Source: Propionibacteriaceae bacterium UBA7704
GTDB taxonomy: Bacteria; Actinomycetota; Actinomycetes; Propionibacteriales; Propionibacteriaceae
DNA: 64,000 nt
Assembly: GCA_002482525.1 (NCBI GenBank)
Contig: DLGC01000017.1
Location: 492-64,491 of the forward strand
Direction: 5' to 3'
Shown: piece by piece, positions 25,455 through 33,730 of the stretch
How positions within the stretch are numbered: the stretch's first letter is position 1
How the letters are laid out: each line of letters begins with the position of its first letter
Notes under the pieces: generated by a model
Databases searched by the model: none
Told to the model about the DNA's origin: nothing
Seen by the model: only the letters and a program-made list of their open reading frames with translations
Program-made: the position numbers and the translations under genes

Positions 25455-26147
25455 GTGAGAACACCAGCGATTTTGATGATGACCGCGGTCGCAACCGCCA
25501 CCCTGAGCCTGGCAGTCGGCTGCACGCAAACGCCAACGGCAACACCAGGCCAATCCGCTGGCAGCGACGCAGCCGCCGGGACCACATCCTGCACCTATCA
25601 GACGACCGGTGGCGCGAGCCGCCAGGTCACGACACCTCCCACCGCCGGTGTGCCTGCGACTGGCACGGTGGAGTACGTCGTGAAGCTCAACAGCGGGGAT
25701 GTCCCGATCACCCTGGATCGTGCGAATGCCCCGTGTGCGGTGAACTCCTTCATCTCGCTCGCCGAGCAGGGTTTCTACGACGACACACCGTGTCATCGAC
25801 TGGGGGTCGCCACGGGCTTCTCGATGCTGCAATGTGGCGATCCCACCGGGTCCGGCACCGGTGGACCGGGGTACCAGTACAGCGAGGAGTTGACCGGCAG
25901 CGAGACCTACCCGGCAGGGACCTTGGCGATGGCGCGCACTTCGGCACCGGGCAGCCAGGGATCTCAGTTCTTCCTGGTGTTCGACGACACCCAGTTGAGC
26001 CCGGACTACACCGTGTTCGGAACCATCGACGCCACCGGCATCGCCGTACTGAAGAAGGTGGCCGCGGCAGGTACCGACAACAGTGAGGGCCAGGGTGTGG
26101 GGCATCCAGCCAAGCCGGTGACGATCACCGCGGTGACGCCGCGCTGA
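25455..26147 (+). CDS. Secreted lipoprotein, cyclophilin-type peptidyl-prolyl isomerase
   Basis: 230 residues. A lipoprotein signal peptide ends in LAVGC with the lipidated cysteine at C23, followed by a Thr/Pro/Gly-rich linker to about residue 65. The cyclophilin domain (about 70-225) shows NSFISLAEQGFYDDTPCHR, GTLAMART, GSQFFLVFDDTQL and YTVFGTI. It would catalyse proline isomerisation in exported proteins at the cell surface. GTG start at 25455 with a modest AGGG upstream. Its last 23 bases overlap the hydrolase gene on the opposite strand. Confidence 0.88.
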   Translation: MRTPAILMMTAVATATLSLAVGCTQTPTATPGQSAGSDAAAGTTSCTYQTTGGASRQVTTPPTAGVPATGTVEYVVKLNSGDVPITLDRANAPCAVNSFISLAEQGFYDDTPCHRLGVATGFSMLQCGDPTGSGTGGPGYQYSEELTGSETYPAGTLAMARTSAPGSQGSQFFLVFDDTQLSPDYTVFGTIDATGIAVLKKVAAAGTDNSEGQGVGHPAKPVTITAVTPR

Positions 26148-26913
26148 GCTCGGCCAGAGCCGAGATGACGGCCTCCGGATTGTCGGAGTGCACCCAATGC
26201 CCGGCAGCGGGAATCTCCACGGTGCGGACCAGCGGAAAATACTGCTGCATCAGTCGGATGTCGTCGGGACGGTAGTAGGCCGACTGCTGACCGACGATCC
26301 AGGCCGTGGGGCCGGGGAAGCTCGGGCCGGCGGTGATCGGCCAGTCGGCGATTTCGGCCAAGGATCGATCGATGAGATCGAGATTCGGCTGCCACTGCCA
26401 GCCGTCGCGGTCGCGCAGGTTGGTGAGCAGGAACTGGCGTACCGGTGGCTGCGGGATTTGTTCGGCCAGCTTCGCGTCGGCATCGGCTTTGCTGGTGACG
26501 GTGCTCAAGTCCAGGCTGCGCATGGCGTCGAGGAAGACACCGAAGCCGGACACTTGGGCTGAGTTCGACGGCGCGATGTCCATCACAGCCAGCCCGGCGA
26601 ACACCGACGGCTCGCTGAGAGCAGCCAACATGGCCACCTTGCCGCCGAAGGAATGACCGGCCAGCACCAGCCTCGGATGTGCTCCGAACCGATCGATGAT
26701 GTCCTCGACGACGGTCTGAACGGTATCGGCGTAGCTGAAATCCTCGGTCCAGTCGCTGTCACCGTGATTGGGCAGGTCATAAAGCGCCGAAGCACCGAGA
26801 CCGCTCAAACCTTGGGCGATGCGCATCAGATTGCGGCCCCGTCCGAAGAGCCCGTGCAGGAAGACGAAACGAGGGTTTCCCTCCCCGACCATGGTGACGT
26901 TCAAACGGGTCAT
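26125..26913 (-). CDS. Alpha/beta-hydrolase fold protein (YbfF-like esterase)
   Basis: 262 residues. Oxyanion HGLFGRGRN after strand beta3, nucleophile elbow GHSFGG with S88, and the C-terminal histidine in AGHWVHSDNP; the aspartate is probably that near IVGQQSAYYRPDD. The layout resembles the YbfF/abhydrolase-6 esterases. Substrate unknown. ATG 26913 shares its A with the TGA stop of the upstream zinc-ribbon gene (TGATG), and AGGAGGAAG serves as Shine-Dalgarno, so the two are coupled. Confidence 0.85.
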   Translation of the reverse strand: MTRLNVTMVGEGNPRFVFLHGLFGRGRNLMRIAQGLSGLGASALYDLPNHGDSDWTEDFSYADTVQTVVEDIIDRFGAHPRLVLAGHSFGGKVAMLAALSEPSVFAGLAVMDIAPSNSAQVSGFGVFLDAMRSLDLSTVTSKADADAKLAEQIPQPPVRQFLLTNLRDRDGWQWQPNLDLIDRSLAEIADWPITAGPSFPGPTAWIVGQQSAYYRPDDIRLMQQYFPLVRTVEIPAAGHWVHSDNPEAVISALAELSAASPR

Positions 26914-27188
26914 CACTTCCTCCTGCTCCAGCATGCACTGTGCCAATGGCGTCGATCCTCGACTGCCGAGGACGAGCCGATGTCGGGAATCCGTGGCCAC
27001 ACCACGACATGAGCGACGCCGGGCCCGAAGCTGCGATTGCAGCCCGGGCATCGGTAGGTCTTGGTGGCGGCGTCAGCCGACATGGCTTGCACCATCCACT
27101 CACCGTCGTCCTTGCGGTCGGCGCGAGCGAAGGCACCCACCGACAATGGTCGGGGTGCACGCAGATGCTTGGAAGGGCGTTTGGCCAT
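26913..27188 (-). CDS. Small conserved actinobacterial protein with a treble-clef-like zinc site
   Basis: 91 residues. The N-terminus is basic (MAKRPSKHLRAPRPL); a core follows with KTYRCPGCNRSFGPGVAHVV and then RRHWHSACW, so C-x2-C plus H/H-x3-C could bind one zinc. I recognise the pattern TYRCPGC...GVxHVVxWP...DRRHWHxxCW from small actinobacterial proteins of unknown function encoded near nucS. Some are mislabelled ATP/GTP-binding. A Shine-Dalgarno AGGAC lies before the ATG. Divergent from nucS, coupled to the downstream hydrolase. Confidence 0.8.
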   Translation of the reverse strand: MAKRPSKHLRAPRPLSVGAFARADRKDDGEWMVQAMSADAATKTYRCPGCNRSFGPGVAHVVVWPRIPDIGSSSAVEDRRHWHSACWSRRK

Positions 27189-27240
27189 GATCTTGTCCTA
27201 TGACATGAGGGCTGAATGGGCAAGCCGAAGCCGGGCCGTG

Positions 27241-27246
27241 TAGGTT
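27241..27246 (+). promoter_or_regulatory. -10 box of leaderless nucS promoter
   Basis: TAGGTT followed by six bases and the nucS GTG at 27253. The spacing places transcription start on the start codon; no Shine-Dalgarno is present. Confidence 0.7.
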
Positions 27247-27252
27247 AGCCGA

Positions 27253-27963
27253 GTGCGCCTGCTGATTGCCCGTTGCCAAGTTGATTATGCCGGACGACTC
27301 ACCGCTCACCTTCCGATGGCGACGCGACTGATCATGGTCAAAGCCGACGGATCGGTGTCGATTCACGCCGACGATCGAGCCTATAAGCCGCTGAACTGGA
27401 TGAGCGCCCCCTGCACCCTGACCGTGACACCGCCGCCGGAGGATGTGGAGGCTGTGGTGGCGGCCTGGGAGTCCGAGCTCACCGAGGTGTGGGAGGTCCG
27501 GAACAAGGACGGCGACACCTTGCAGATCGCGATCGGGAAGGTCTTCCACGATTCGGCCCACGAATTGGGCATCGATCCCGGGCTGCAGAAGGATGGCGTT
27601 GAGGCACACCTGCAGGCGCTGCTGGCCGAGAACCCCGGTACCTTCGGCGACGGCTGGACCCTGGTGCAGCGGGAATACCTCACCCCGATCGGTCCGGTGG
27701 ACCTGCTGTTCCGCGATGACAGCGGCGCCTATGTGGCGGTGGAAGTGAAGCGTCGTGGCGAAATCGACGGGGTGGAGCAACTCACGCGCTACCTGGAGCT
27801 GATGAATGCCGACCCGTTGCTGGCACCGGTGCGTGGTGTCTTCGCAGCTCAGCAGATCAAGCCGCAGGCCAAGACTCTCGCGGGCACTCGAGCCATCGAA
27901 TGCGTGCTGGTCGACTACAACGCCCTACGCGGCCTTGATCACAGTGAGGATCGGCTGTTCTGA
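27253..27963 (+). CDS. nucS: Mismatch-specific endonuclease NucS (EndoMS)
   Basis: Cuts both strands at mismatched bases and provides non-canonical mismatch repair in actinobacteria and archaea that lack MutS/MutL. 236 residues. N-terminal domain RLLIARCQVDYAGRLTAHLP and HADDRAYKPLNWM, C-terminal RecB-like nuclease with GPVDLLFRDD, VEVKRRGEIDGVEQLTRYLE (catalytic E-x-K) and the extreme C-terminus EDRLF, matching the sliding-clamp-binding tail of the family. GTG start, leaderless. Confidence 0.96.
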   Translation: MRLLIARCQVDYAGRLTAHLPMATRLIMVKADGSVSIHADDRAYKPLNWMSAPCTLTVTPPPEDVEAVVAAWESELTEVWEVRNKDGDTLQIAIGKVFHDSAHELGIDPGLQKDGVEAHLQALLAENPGTFGDGWTLVQREYLTPIGPVDLLFRDDSGAYVAVEVKRRGEIDGVEQLTRYLELMNADPLLAPVRGVFAAQQIKPQAKTLAGTRAIECVLVDYNALRGLDHSEDRLF

Positions 27964-27969
27964 GCTGAT

Positions 27970-29169
27970 TCAGATGCGGTCCAGATGAGGAACCAGCACC
28001 TCGCGGTACAACAGCAGCAAGGCGGCGGTGATCGGGATGGCCAAGATGGCGCCGATCATGCCGATGAGCAGGCCGCCGGAGATCGCGGCCAGCATCACCA
28101 GCACCGCCGGGATCTGCACCGAATGTGCGAACACGCGGGGTTGGATGAAATAGGCGTCGATCTGTTGGTACACCAGGAAGAAGGCCAAGGTGATCAAACC
28201 AGTGGTGGGGGAGAAGGCGAACCCGACGATGGACAAGATGATCATCGAAATCGTGGTGCCGACCAGTGGCACGAAGGCGAACATGCCCACCACGACGGTC
28301 AACGCCATCGCGTAGCGTCCCATTCCGACAATGTTCAAGAAGGTGAAGGCGACCGTCATTGAGATCAGCACGACGGTGAACAATCCGGACACATACCCGC
28401 CGACGCGGCGGAACATCTCGTTGGCCAGGTATCTCACCCGAGGTCGGCGCGAGGCTGGTGCCAACTGATAGATGAGCTCCTTGATCGACGGCAGCGTGAT
28501 CAGGAAATACAGGGTCAGCACGGTGGTGATGATGACGGTGAAGATGACATTGGCCACGACTTGACCGGCTCCGACCAAGCCACCGAAGAGGCCGGTGATG
28601 AGTTCGCCTGAAGTCAAATACGAAACGGCGCGATCAATGACCTGGAACTGGGCGTCGAACGCGGCTATCTGAGGATTCTGGCGCAGGTTCTGCAGATAGG
28701 ACGGCGACTGGATCATCAACAGATTCACCTGTTCGGTGACCACCGGAACGACCGCCCATCCGGCGAGGACCAGCAGCCCGATGACACCCAAGGCGACGAT
28801 CAGCACCGCCCAGCCTCTGCGAATACGGTGCTCGTGCAGCCAACTCACGGCGGGATTCAGTCCGAGTGCGATCGCCAGTGCCAGCAGCACCAACACCAGG
28901 ATCGTGCGCAGATTGACGATGGCCGTCACCAGTCCGAAAGCTGACAGGGCCCCCAAGGTGAGAAGAAAGCCGATCTGCAGCGGACTGCGTTCCAGCAGCG
29001 ATACCCGCGGCTTGTCGCCGTCAGTGACTCCCGGATTGAAGTCCGGGGGTGTCGGCTGTGTGATGCGACGCCAACGGCGTAGCCAACTGCGGCTGGAGTC
29101 CGGTGCCGCCGAGGGCGTCGGTTCGACTTCGCGCGGATCAGACGGATTCGGCTCGTCGCCGGAGGTCAT
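27970..29169 (-). CDS. AI-2E family transporter-like membrane protein
   Basis: 399 residues: a Pro/Ser-rich cytoplasmic N-terminus of about 60 residues, then seven to eight hydrophobic segments in the AI-2E/PerM arrangement, with GLNPAVSWL near helix 2, a soluble stretch around 160-200, LITLPSIKEL and VPLVGTTISMI, and near the end VYQQIDAYFIQPRVFAHSVQIPA, split by the typical Q-x4-YF-IQP core. Members include the exporter TqsA and Na+/H+ antiporters, so the substrate is open. Lies three bases downstream of the DivIVA-like gene. Its 3' end is six bases from nucS. Confidence 0.85.
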   Translation of the reverse strand: MTSGDEPNPSDPREVEPTPSAAPDSSRSWLRRWRRITQPTPPDFNPGVTDGDKPRVSLLERSPLQIGFLLTLGALSAFGLVTAIVNLRTILVLVLLALAIALGLNPAVSWLHEHRIRRGWAVLIVALGVIGLLVLAGWAVVPVVTEQVNLLMIQSPSYLQNLRQNPQIAAFDAQFQVIDRAVSYLTSGELITGLFGGLVGAGQVVANVIFTVIITTVLTLYFLITLPSIKELIYQLAPASRRPRVRYLANEMFRRVGGYVSGLFTVVLISMTVAFTFLNIVGMGRYAMALTVVVGMFAFVPLVGTTISMIILSIVGFAFSPTTGLITLAFFLVYQQIDAYFIQPRVFAHSVQIPAVLVMLAAISGGLLIGMIGAILAIPITAALLLLYREVLVPHLDRI

Positions 29170-29172
29170 GGG

Positions 29173-30372
29173 CTATTCCGCACCGACAGAGTGGGAAACC
29201 AAGGATTCGTCAGAGCCCTTCTGGGCGGACCCGCGCACGATGACTTCGGTCTCATCGGAATCATCTGCGGCCTCGTCCGGCTCGTCGGCCAGTTCGGCAG
29301 CATCGACAGACTCCGGCACGACGGCCTCAGCCACCTCCACCTCACCGTCCTCGTCGGCGTCGCCGTACTCCTGGATGCTCTTGCCTGCCAGACTGGACAA
29401 CTCGTTGAGTTGGGCCAGGATCGCCTTGTGTCGACCGGACAGCATCTCAACGGCGGCCTCGAGTTTGGCCTTCTTGAGCTCGGCCACCCGAAGCGCCTCG
29501 GCGTGCACATTCTTGGCCTCCGCACGCGCGCTGCTGATGATGGTCTCTGCCTGCGCTTGAGCGGCTTGACGGGTGCTTTCGGCCTCCGCGAGCACGGACT
29601 CGCGGCGCTGATCCCAGGTCTGGGTGTCGGACTCGATCTTGGCCTGATACTCCTCGGCCTGAACGCGGGCCTGCTCCATCAGCTCGTTGAGCTTGTCCTG
29701 GGCCGCCTTCTGAACCTCGGCGAGTTCGGCGAGCTCGGCCTCTCGTTGTCGGGCCAGCTCGGACTTCTGGTCGGCGAGCTCGGTCTGCAGCGTGGCGAGC
29801 TGGCTCTTGCGTTCGGTTTCGGTCTGCTGGGCTACCAGATCGGCCTGGCTGCGTGCCTCCGACAGGATCTGGTCGGCTTCCCGCTGTGCCGCCTCACGGA
29901 TCATCGCGGCCTGTCCCTTGACGCCTTCGAGGTCGGTGGCATTCTGCTCGCTGAGTTGCTTGCGCATCTCCGCCAAGGAATCGGCGGACTTCGCGCGCTC
30001 TGCCTCGGCAGCGGCCACGGCGCCGTTGGTCATGGCCTCGGCGTCGGCTTCGGCCTGAGCCACGATCTGCTTGGCCTTGGCTTGCGCTGTCGCCAGCATC
30101 TCGTTGACCTGGGCCTCGGCAGATCGCAGCATGCCGCGAGCATGGGCACCGAGCTTGGAGTAGTCGGTGTCCTCGGACTTCGCCGTGGCCGTCGCGAGTT
30201 GCTTCTGCTGCTGGCGCACCTGCGCCTTCGCCCGCGAAAGCTGTGCCTCCACATCACGGACATAGGCGTCAACCGCGCCCTTGTCGTAGCCCCGCAGGGC
30301 TTGCGGGAAGTTCCCCACAGCGCTGGCGGTCTCGTCGAACAGTTCCAAACCGGAAGTATCGTCGTAGCTCAC
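29173..30372 (-). CDS. Large coiled-coil protein with DivIVA-like N-terminus
   Basis: 399 residues. Residues 20-45 (NFPQALRGYDKGAVDAYV) match the DivIVA/GpsB N-terminal signature FxxxxRGYDxxxVD. From about 40 to 330 it is almost unbroken Ala/Glu/Gln/Lys-rich coiled coil, then an acidic tail. This is the architecture of actinobacterial DivIVA-related cytoskeletal proteins (Wag31, FilP, Scy), which organise polar growth or envelope assembly. Which one it corresponds to cannot be told, as coiled coils look alike. GTG start with AAGGAG. Co-directional with, and three bases before, the AI-2E family gene. Confidence 0.75.
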   Translation of the reverse strand: MSYDDTSGLELFDETASAVGNFPQALRGYDKGAVDAYVRDVEAQLSRAKAQVRQQQKQLATATAKSEDTDYSKLGAHARGMLRSAEAQVNEMLATAQAKAKQIVAQAEADAEAMTNGAVAAAEAERAKSADSLAEMRKQLSEQNATDLEGVKGQAAMIREAAQREADQILSEARSQADLVAQQTETERKSQLATLQTELADQKSELARQREAELAELAEVQKAAQDKLNELMEQARVQAEEYQAKIESDTQTWDQRRESVLAEAESTRQAAQAQAETIISSARAEAKNVHAEALRVAELKKAKLEAAVEMLSGRHKAILAQLNELSSLAGKSIQEYGDADEDGEVEVAEAVVPESVDAAELADEPDEAADDSDETEVIVRGSAQKGSDESLVSHSVGAE

Positions 30373-30443
30373 GTGTTCTCCTTGAGGTCTCTCACGATGC
30401 TACCGGCAATTCCTCGCCTTTCTCGACCCGGGGAGGCAATGAG

Positions 30444-30878
30444 TTAATGCGCTGGCTCGACAATTTCCAACAGCACGCCACCGACATCTTTGGGGTGAGC
30501 GAAATTGATCCGAGAACCACCGGTGCCGATCTTGGGTTCGGGGTAGAGCAGGCGGACGCCGCGCTCACGCAGGACCGCTGAGACCCGGTCCAGGTCGGCG
30601 ACGCGATAGCACAGTTGCTGCATTCCGGGCCCATTCTTGGCCAGGAACTTCGCAATGGTGGAGTTCTCGTTCAGTGGCGCGAGCAGCTGAATCTGGGCGT
30701 TCTCCGGGCCCTGGTCGCCGGTGCCGATCATGGCTTCCTCGACACCCTGCTCGGCATTCGTTTCTCGATGAAGCACGCGCCAGCCCATCACCTCGGTGTG
30801 GAAGCGGATGGCTTCGTCGAGGTCGGGAACGGCCAGGCCGACGTGATCGATGCACACAAACAGATCGTCATTGTTCAT
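30444..30878 (-). CDS. mce: Methylmalonyl-CoA epimerase
   Basis: Interconverts (R)- and (S)-methylmalonyl-CoA in propionyl-CoA metabolism. 144 residues, vicinal-oxygen-chelate fold with two beta-alpha-beta3 halves. Metal-ligand and catalytic positions: H12 in CIDHVGLAV, the Q/E in NAQIQLLAP, the C-terminal ligand E in VLLEIVEP, and QQLCYRV in the second half. ATG 30878. Located 22 bases downstream of pgm on the same strand. With pduO it points to a B12-dependent methylmalonyl route. Confidence 0.92.
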   Translation of the reverse strand: MNNDDLFVCIDHVGLAVPDLDEAIRFHTEVMGWRVLHRETNAEQGVEEAMIGTGDQGPENAQIQLLAPLNENSTIAKFLAKNGPGMQQLCYRVADLDRVSAVLRERGVRLLYPEPKIGTGGSRINFAHPKDVGGVLLEIVEPAH

Positions 30879-30900
30879 GAGTCCAGCTTTCCACAGTTGA

Positions 30901-32529
30901 CTAGGCGAGAACGGCGTCGACCACTTCTTTGGCCTCGGCTTGAACCCGCGCCAGATGTGCTGCGTCACGCAGGGACTCCGCATAGATCTTGTAGACATTC
31001 TCGGTTCCGGAGGGGCGGGCAGCGAACCACGCCGAGGCGGTGGTGACCTTCAGCCCGCCGATCGGTGCGCCGTTGCCGGGTGCGTGGGTCAAGGTGGCGG
31101 TGATGGGCTCCCCAGCGAGTGTGGTGGCGGTGATGTCGGATGCGCTGAGCTTGGCCAGTTTGGCCTTCTGCTCGCGGCTGGCAGGTGCATCGATGCGCGC
31201 GTAATGGGAAGCGCCATATCGGGCCTCCATGGCGGCATACAGCTGGCTGGGGGAGGACCCGGTAACCGCGCGGATCTCGCTGGCGAGCAGCGCCAGCAGA
31301 ATGCCGTCCTTATCGGTGGTCCAGGTGCTGCCATCGCGAGCGAGGAATGAGGCCCCGGCGGATTCTTCGCCGCCGAATCCGAGATCACCGCTGATCAAGC
31401 CGGGCACGAACCACTTGAATCCGACCGGAACCTCGACCAGGGTGCGGCCAAGGTCTGCCGCGACCTTGTCGATGATGGATGAAGACACCAGGGTCTTTCC
31501 GACTGCGGCTCCGGCAGCCCACTGCGGGCGGTGATCGAACAGGTAGCTGATCGCGACGGCGAGGTAGGCATTGGGATTGAGCAGTCCAGTGTCCGGGGTG
31601 ACAATGCCGTGGCGATCAGAATCAGCGTCGTTGCCGGTGCTGATATCGAAGGAGTCCCGGTTTGCGATCAAGCCGGCCATCGCGTAGGGGCTGGAGCAAT
31701 CCATGCGAATCTTGCCGTCCCAGTCCAGGCTCATGAAACTCCAGGTCGGATCGACGCTGGGATTAACCACGGTGAGGTCCAGGTTGAGCCGCTCGGCGAT
31801 GTAGGCCCAGTACTGCACTGACGCGCCCCCCAAGGGATCGGCCCCGATGCGCACCCCGGATCCGGCTATGGCGTCCAGATCGATGGCGTTGTGCAGGTCC
31901 TCGCAGTAGGCACCGAGATAGTCCACGCGGGTGACCTCGGCGGCGGCGCGCTGGTAGGGCGTCCGTGCGATGGCGCCGGGATCGCGCAGCAGCTCGTTGG
32001 CCCGTGCCGCGATCCAACTGGTGGCGTCAGTGTCTGCCGGGCCACCGTGCGGCGGGTTGTACTTGAAGCCACCGTCGCGCGGGGGATTGTGGGACGGCGT
32101 GACGACGATGCCATCGGCGCGCGGCCCGGAGTGATCACGGTTGTAGACGATGATGGCTCGCGACACCGCCGGGGTGGGCGTGAAATCGGAATCCGCCTCG
32201 GCATGCACCGCTACGCCGTGGGCGTGCAAGACCTCAATAGCGGTGCGCCACGCCGGACCGGAGAGGATGTGAGTGTCCTTACCGATGAACAACGGGCCGG
32301 TGATGCCCTGGCTTGCGCGGTATTCCACGATGGCTTGAGTGGTGGCGGCAATGTGGGCGTCGTTGAATGCGGCATCCAGACTCGAGCCGCGATGCCCGGA
32401 GGTGCCGAAGACCACCTGCTGATCGGGATTGTCCGGGTCGGGCCGCAGGTCGTAGTAGGCCGAGACCACGGCGTCGGGGTCGATGAGATCTTCAGGGCGG
32501 GCAACCTGGCCGGCGCGTTCATGAACCAT
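30901..32529 (-). CDS. pgm: Phosphoglucomutase (alpha-D-glucose-phosphate specific)
   Basis: Interconverts glucose 1- and 6-phosphate. 542 residues, the long Pgm type. Active-site serine S146 in VTPSHNPP, metal loop DADSDRHG, the sugar-specificity loop GGEESAGASF, and the phosphate-binding RPSGTENVYKIYAES near the end. It supplies glucose-1-phosphate for glycogen and alpha-glucan synthesis, fitting the glg cluster 2 kb away. Start ATG 32529. A possible CAAGAT -10 six bases upstream suggests a leaderless mRNA, weakly. Divergent from the CnoX-like gene. Confidence 0.95.
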   Translation of the reverse strand: MVHERAGQVARPEDLIDPDAVVSAYYDLRPDPDNPDQQVVFGTSGHRGSSLDAAFNDAHIAATTQAIVEYRASQGITGPLFIGKDTHILSGPAWRTAIEVLHAHGVAVHAEADSDFTPTPAVSRAIIVYNRDHSGPRADGIVVTPSHNPPRDGGFKYNPPHGGPADTDATSWIAARANELLRDPGAIARTPYQRAAAEVTRVDYLGAYCEDLHNAIDLDAIAGSGVRIGADPLGGASVQYWAYIAERLNLDLTVVNPSVDPTWSFMSLDWDGKIRMDCSSPYAMAGLIANRDSFDISTGNDADSDRHGIVTPDTGLLNPNAYLAVAISYLFDHRPQWAAGAAVGKTLVSSSIIDKVAADLGRTLVEVPVGFKWFVPGLISGDLGFGGEESAGASFLARDGSTWTTDKDGILLALLASEIRAVTGSSPSQLYAAMEARYGASHYARIDAPASREQKAKLAKLSASDITATTLAGEPITATLTHAPGNGAPIGGLKVTTASAWFAARPSGTENVYKIYAESLRDAAHLARVQAEAKEVVDAVLA

Positions 32530-32583
32530 GAGGCCATCTTGCCCGGCCTGGGCGCCAATTGCAGGTCATGGAAGAATGCCGGT

Positions 32584-33462
32584 ATGAGTTTCAATCCCGC
32601 AGGAGCCATGGATCTGTCCGGCATCGTCGCAGCGGCCAAGGCGCCGCCGCCCCCGCCGGGAGCGAGCTACGTGACGACGGTGGATACGCAGGGACTGGAG
32701 CAATTGATCGCAGCGTCTGCCCGCTACCCGATTGTCTTGGAGCTGAACTCTCCCCGGGCCAATGCCGACCAACTCTCGCGCGACCTGGTCGAACTCACCA
32801 ATGAAGCCGGTGGTGCCTTCCTGCTGGCGCAGGTCGATATCGACGCGGAACCGCAACTCGCGCAAGCCTTGGGCATCCAGGCAGTACCGACGGTGATCGC
32901 GGTGATTGCCGGTCAGCTGGCGCCGCTGTGGCAGGGCACCCGCAACAAGGCCGAGGCCAAGGCCTATCTTGACCAGTTGCTACAGGTGGCTGCGGCCAAC
33001 GGCGTGACTGGTCGAGCAGAGCCGGTGAGCGTGGCTGCCGACGCCGGCCCCGATCCCCGGTTTGCCGCGGCGGACGCCGCGCTGGCCACCGGTGACTTCG
33101 AACAGGCGGTGGTTGAGTTCGATGCGATCCTCGCCGCGACACCCAATGACCCTGAGGCGCAGGCCGGTCGCGCGCAGGCCGCCTTGCTGGCGCGCATCAC
33201 CACGCTGGAGCCGGCGGCGGTGATGGCTGCCGCGGCGGCCGATCCGCGAAATCTGCAGGCAGGCCTGGATGCCGCCGATGTCGAACTGAGTCAAGGTCGT
33301 CCGGAGGCTGCGTTCGACCGACTGATTGAGCTGATCAGAGTTCTCAGCGGTCCTGAACGCGAGACGGTTCGGGTGCGTTTGCTCGAATTGTTCGAGACCG
33401 TCGGCAACTCCGAGGAGTCGGTTCTCAGGGCTCGCCGCGCGCTGATGTCGGCGCTGTTCTGA
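32584..33462 (+). CDS. CnoX/YbbN-like protein: thioredoxin fold plus TPR domain, no CxxC
   Basis: 292 residues. After a Pro-rich N-terminus (residues 20-26), a thioredoxin-fold domain spans about 35-140. Strand beta1 is PIVLELNSP, where thioredoxins have WCxxC; here SPRANADQL replaces it, so no redox-active cysteine pair exists. The cis-proline AVPTVIAVI remains. The C-terminal half (about 158-285) is helical with TPR-like repeats (AAADAALATGDFEQAV; VELSQGRPEAAFDRL). YbbN/CnoX proteins act as chaperone-holdases; actinobacterial members often lack CxxC. A possible -10 AAGAAT six bases before the ATG suggests leaderless expression. Confidence 0.82.
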   Translation: MSFNPAGAMDLSGIVAAAKAPPPPPGASYVTTVDTQGLEQLIAASARYPIVLELNSPRANADQLSRDLVELTNEAGGAFLLAQVDIDAEPQLAQALGIQAVPTVIAVIAGQLAPLWQGTRNKAEAKAYLDQLLQVAAANGVTGRAEPVSVAADAGPDPRFAAADAALATGDFEQAVVEFDAILAATPNDPEAQAGRAQAALLARITTLEPAAVMAAAAADPRNLQAGLDAADVELSQGRPEAAFDRLIELIRVLSGPERETVRVRLLELFETVGNSEESVLRARRALMSALF

Positions 33463-33730
33463 CCCGCCTGGGGTAGACCAGCACGAGCACCAAACCGGCC
33501 AACGACACGATCCCGCTCACGGCGAAAATGCCGAGGAAGCCTTGATTGAGCGTCGCCGCGACGGTGTTCTGCAGCGTTGCGCTACGAGCATCGATCTCGG
33601 CGAGGTCGTCGGACTTCGCTGTCCGGAAGGCTGCCGGTACGGCGTCTCGCACCACGGCGAGCTTCGCGCTGATGCCGGGAGGCTCCTCGGTGATTGCCGC
33701 CAAGTCCTTTCTCGTTGTGATCAAGTCCAA
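33425..33730 (-). CDS. Unrecognised small membrane protein; possibly the end of a decayed MFS transporter
   Basis: 101 residues if read from the TTG at 33730, the only start available after an in-frame stop. The first 65 residues are helical and polar, followed by one strong membrane helix (about 66-87, FLGIFAVSGIVSLAGLVLVL) and a basic tail YPRRVRTAP. A final helix of this sort preceded by an amphipathic linker is what the C-terminus of DHA2-type MFS exporters looks like. No upstream exporter frame is left, so this may be a remnant. No Shine-Dalgarno is visible. Its last 38 bases overlap the CnoX-like gene. Confidence 0.35.
   Translation of the reverse strand: MDLITTRKDLAAITEEPPGISAKLAVVRDAVPAAFRTAKSDDLAEIDARSATLQNTVAATLNQGFLGIFAVSGIVSLAGLVLVLVYPRRVRTAPTSARGEP

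Noticed and set aside
29191..30447. Open frame of 418 codons on the plus strand, Gly/Leu-rich
   Set aside because: Antisense of the coiled-coil gene. Regular Ala/Glu codons read backwards give Leu/Gly/Arg-rich sequence that only mimics a membrane protein.
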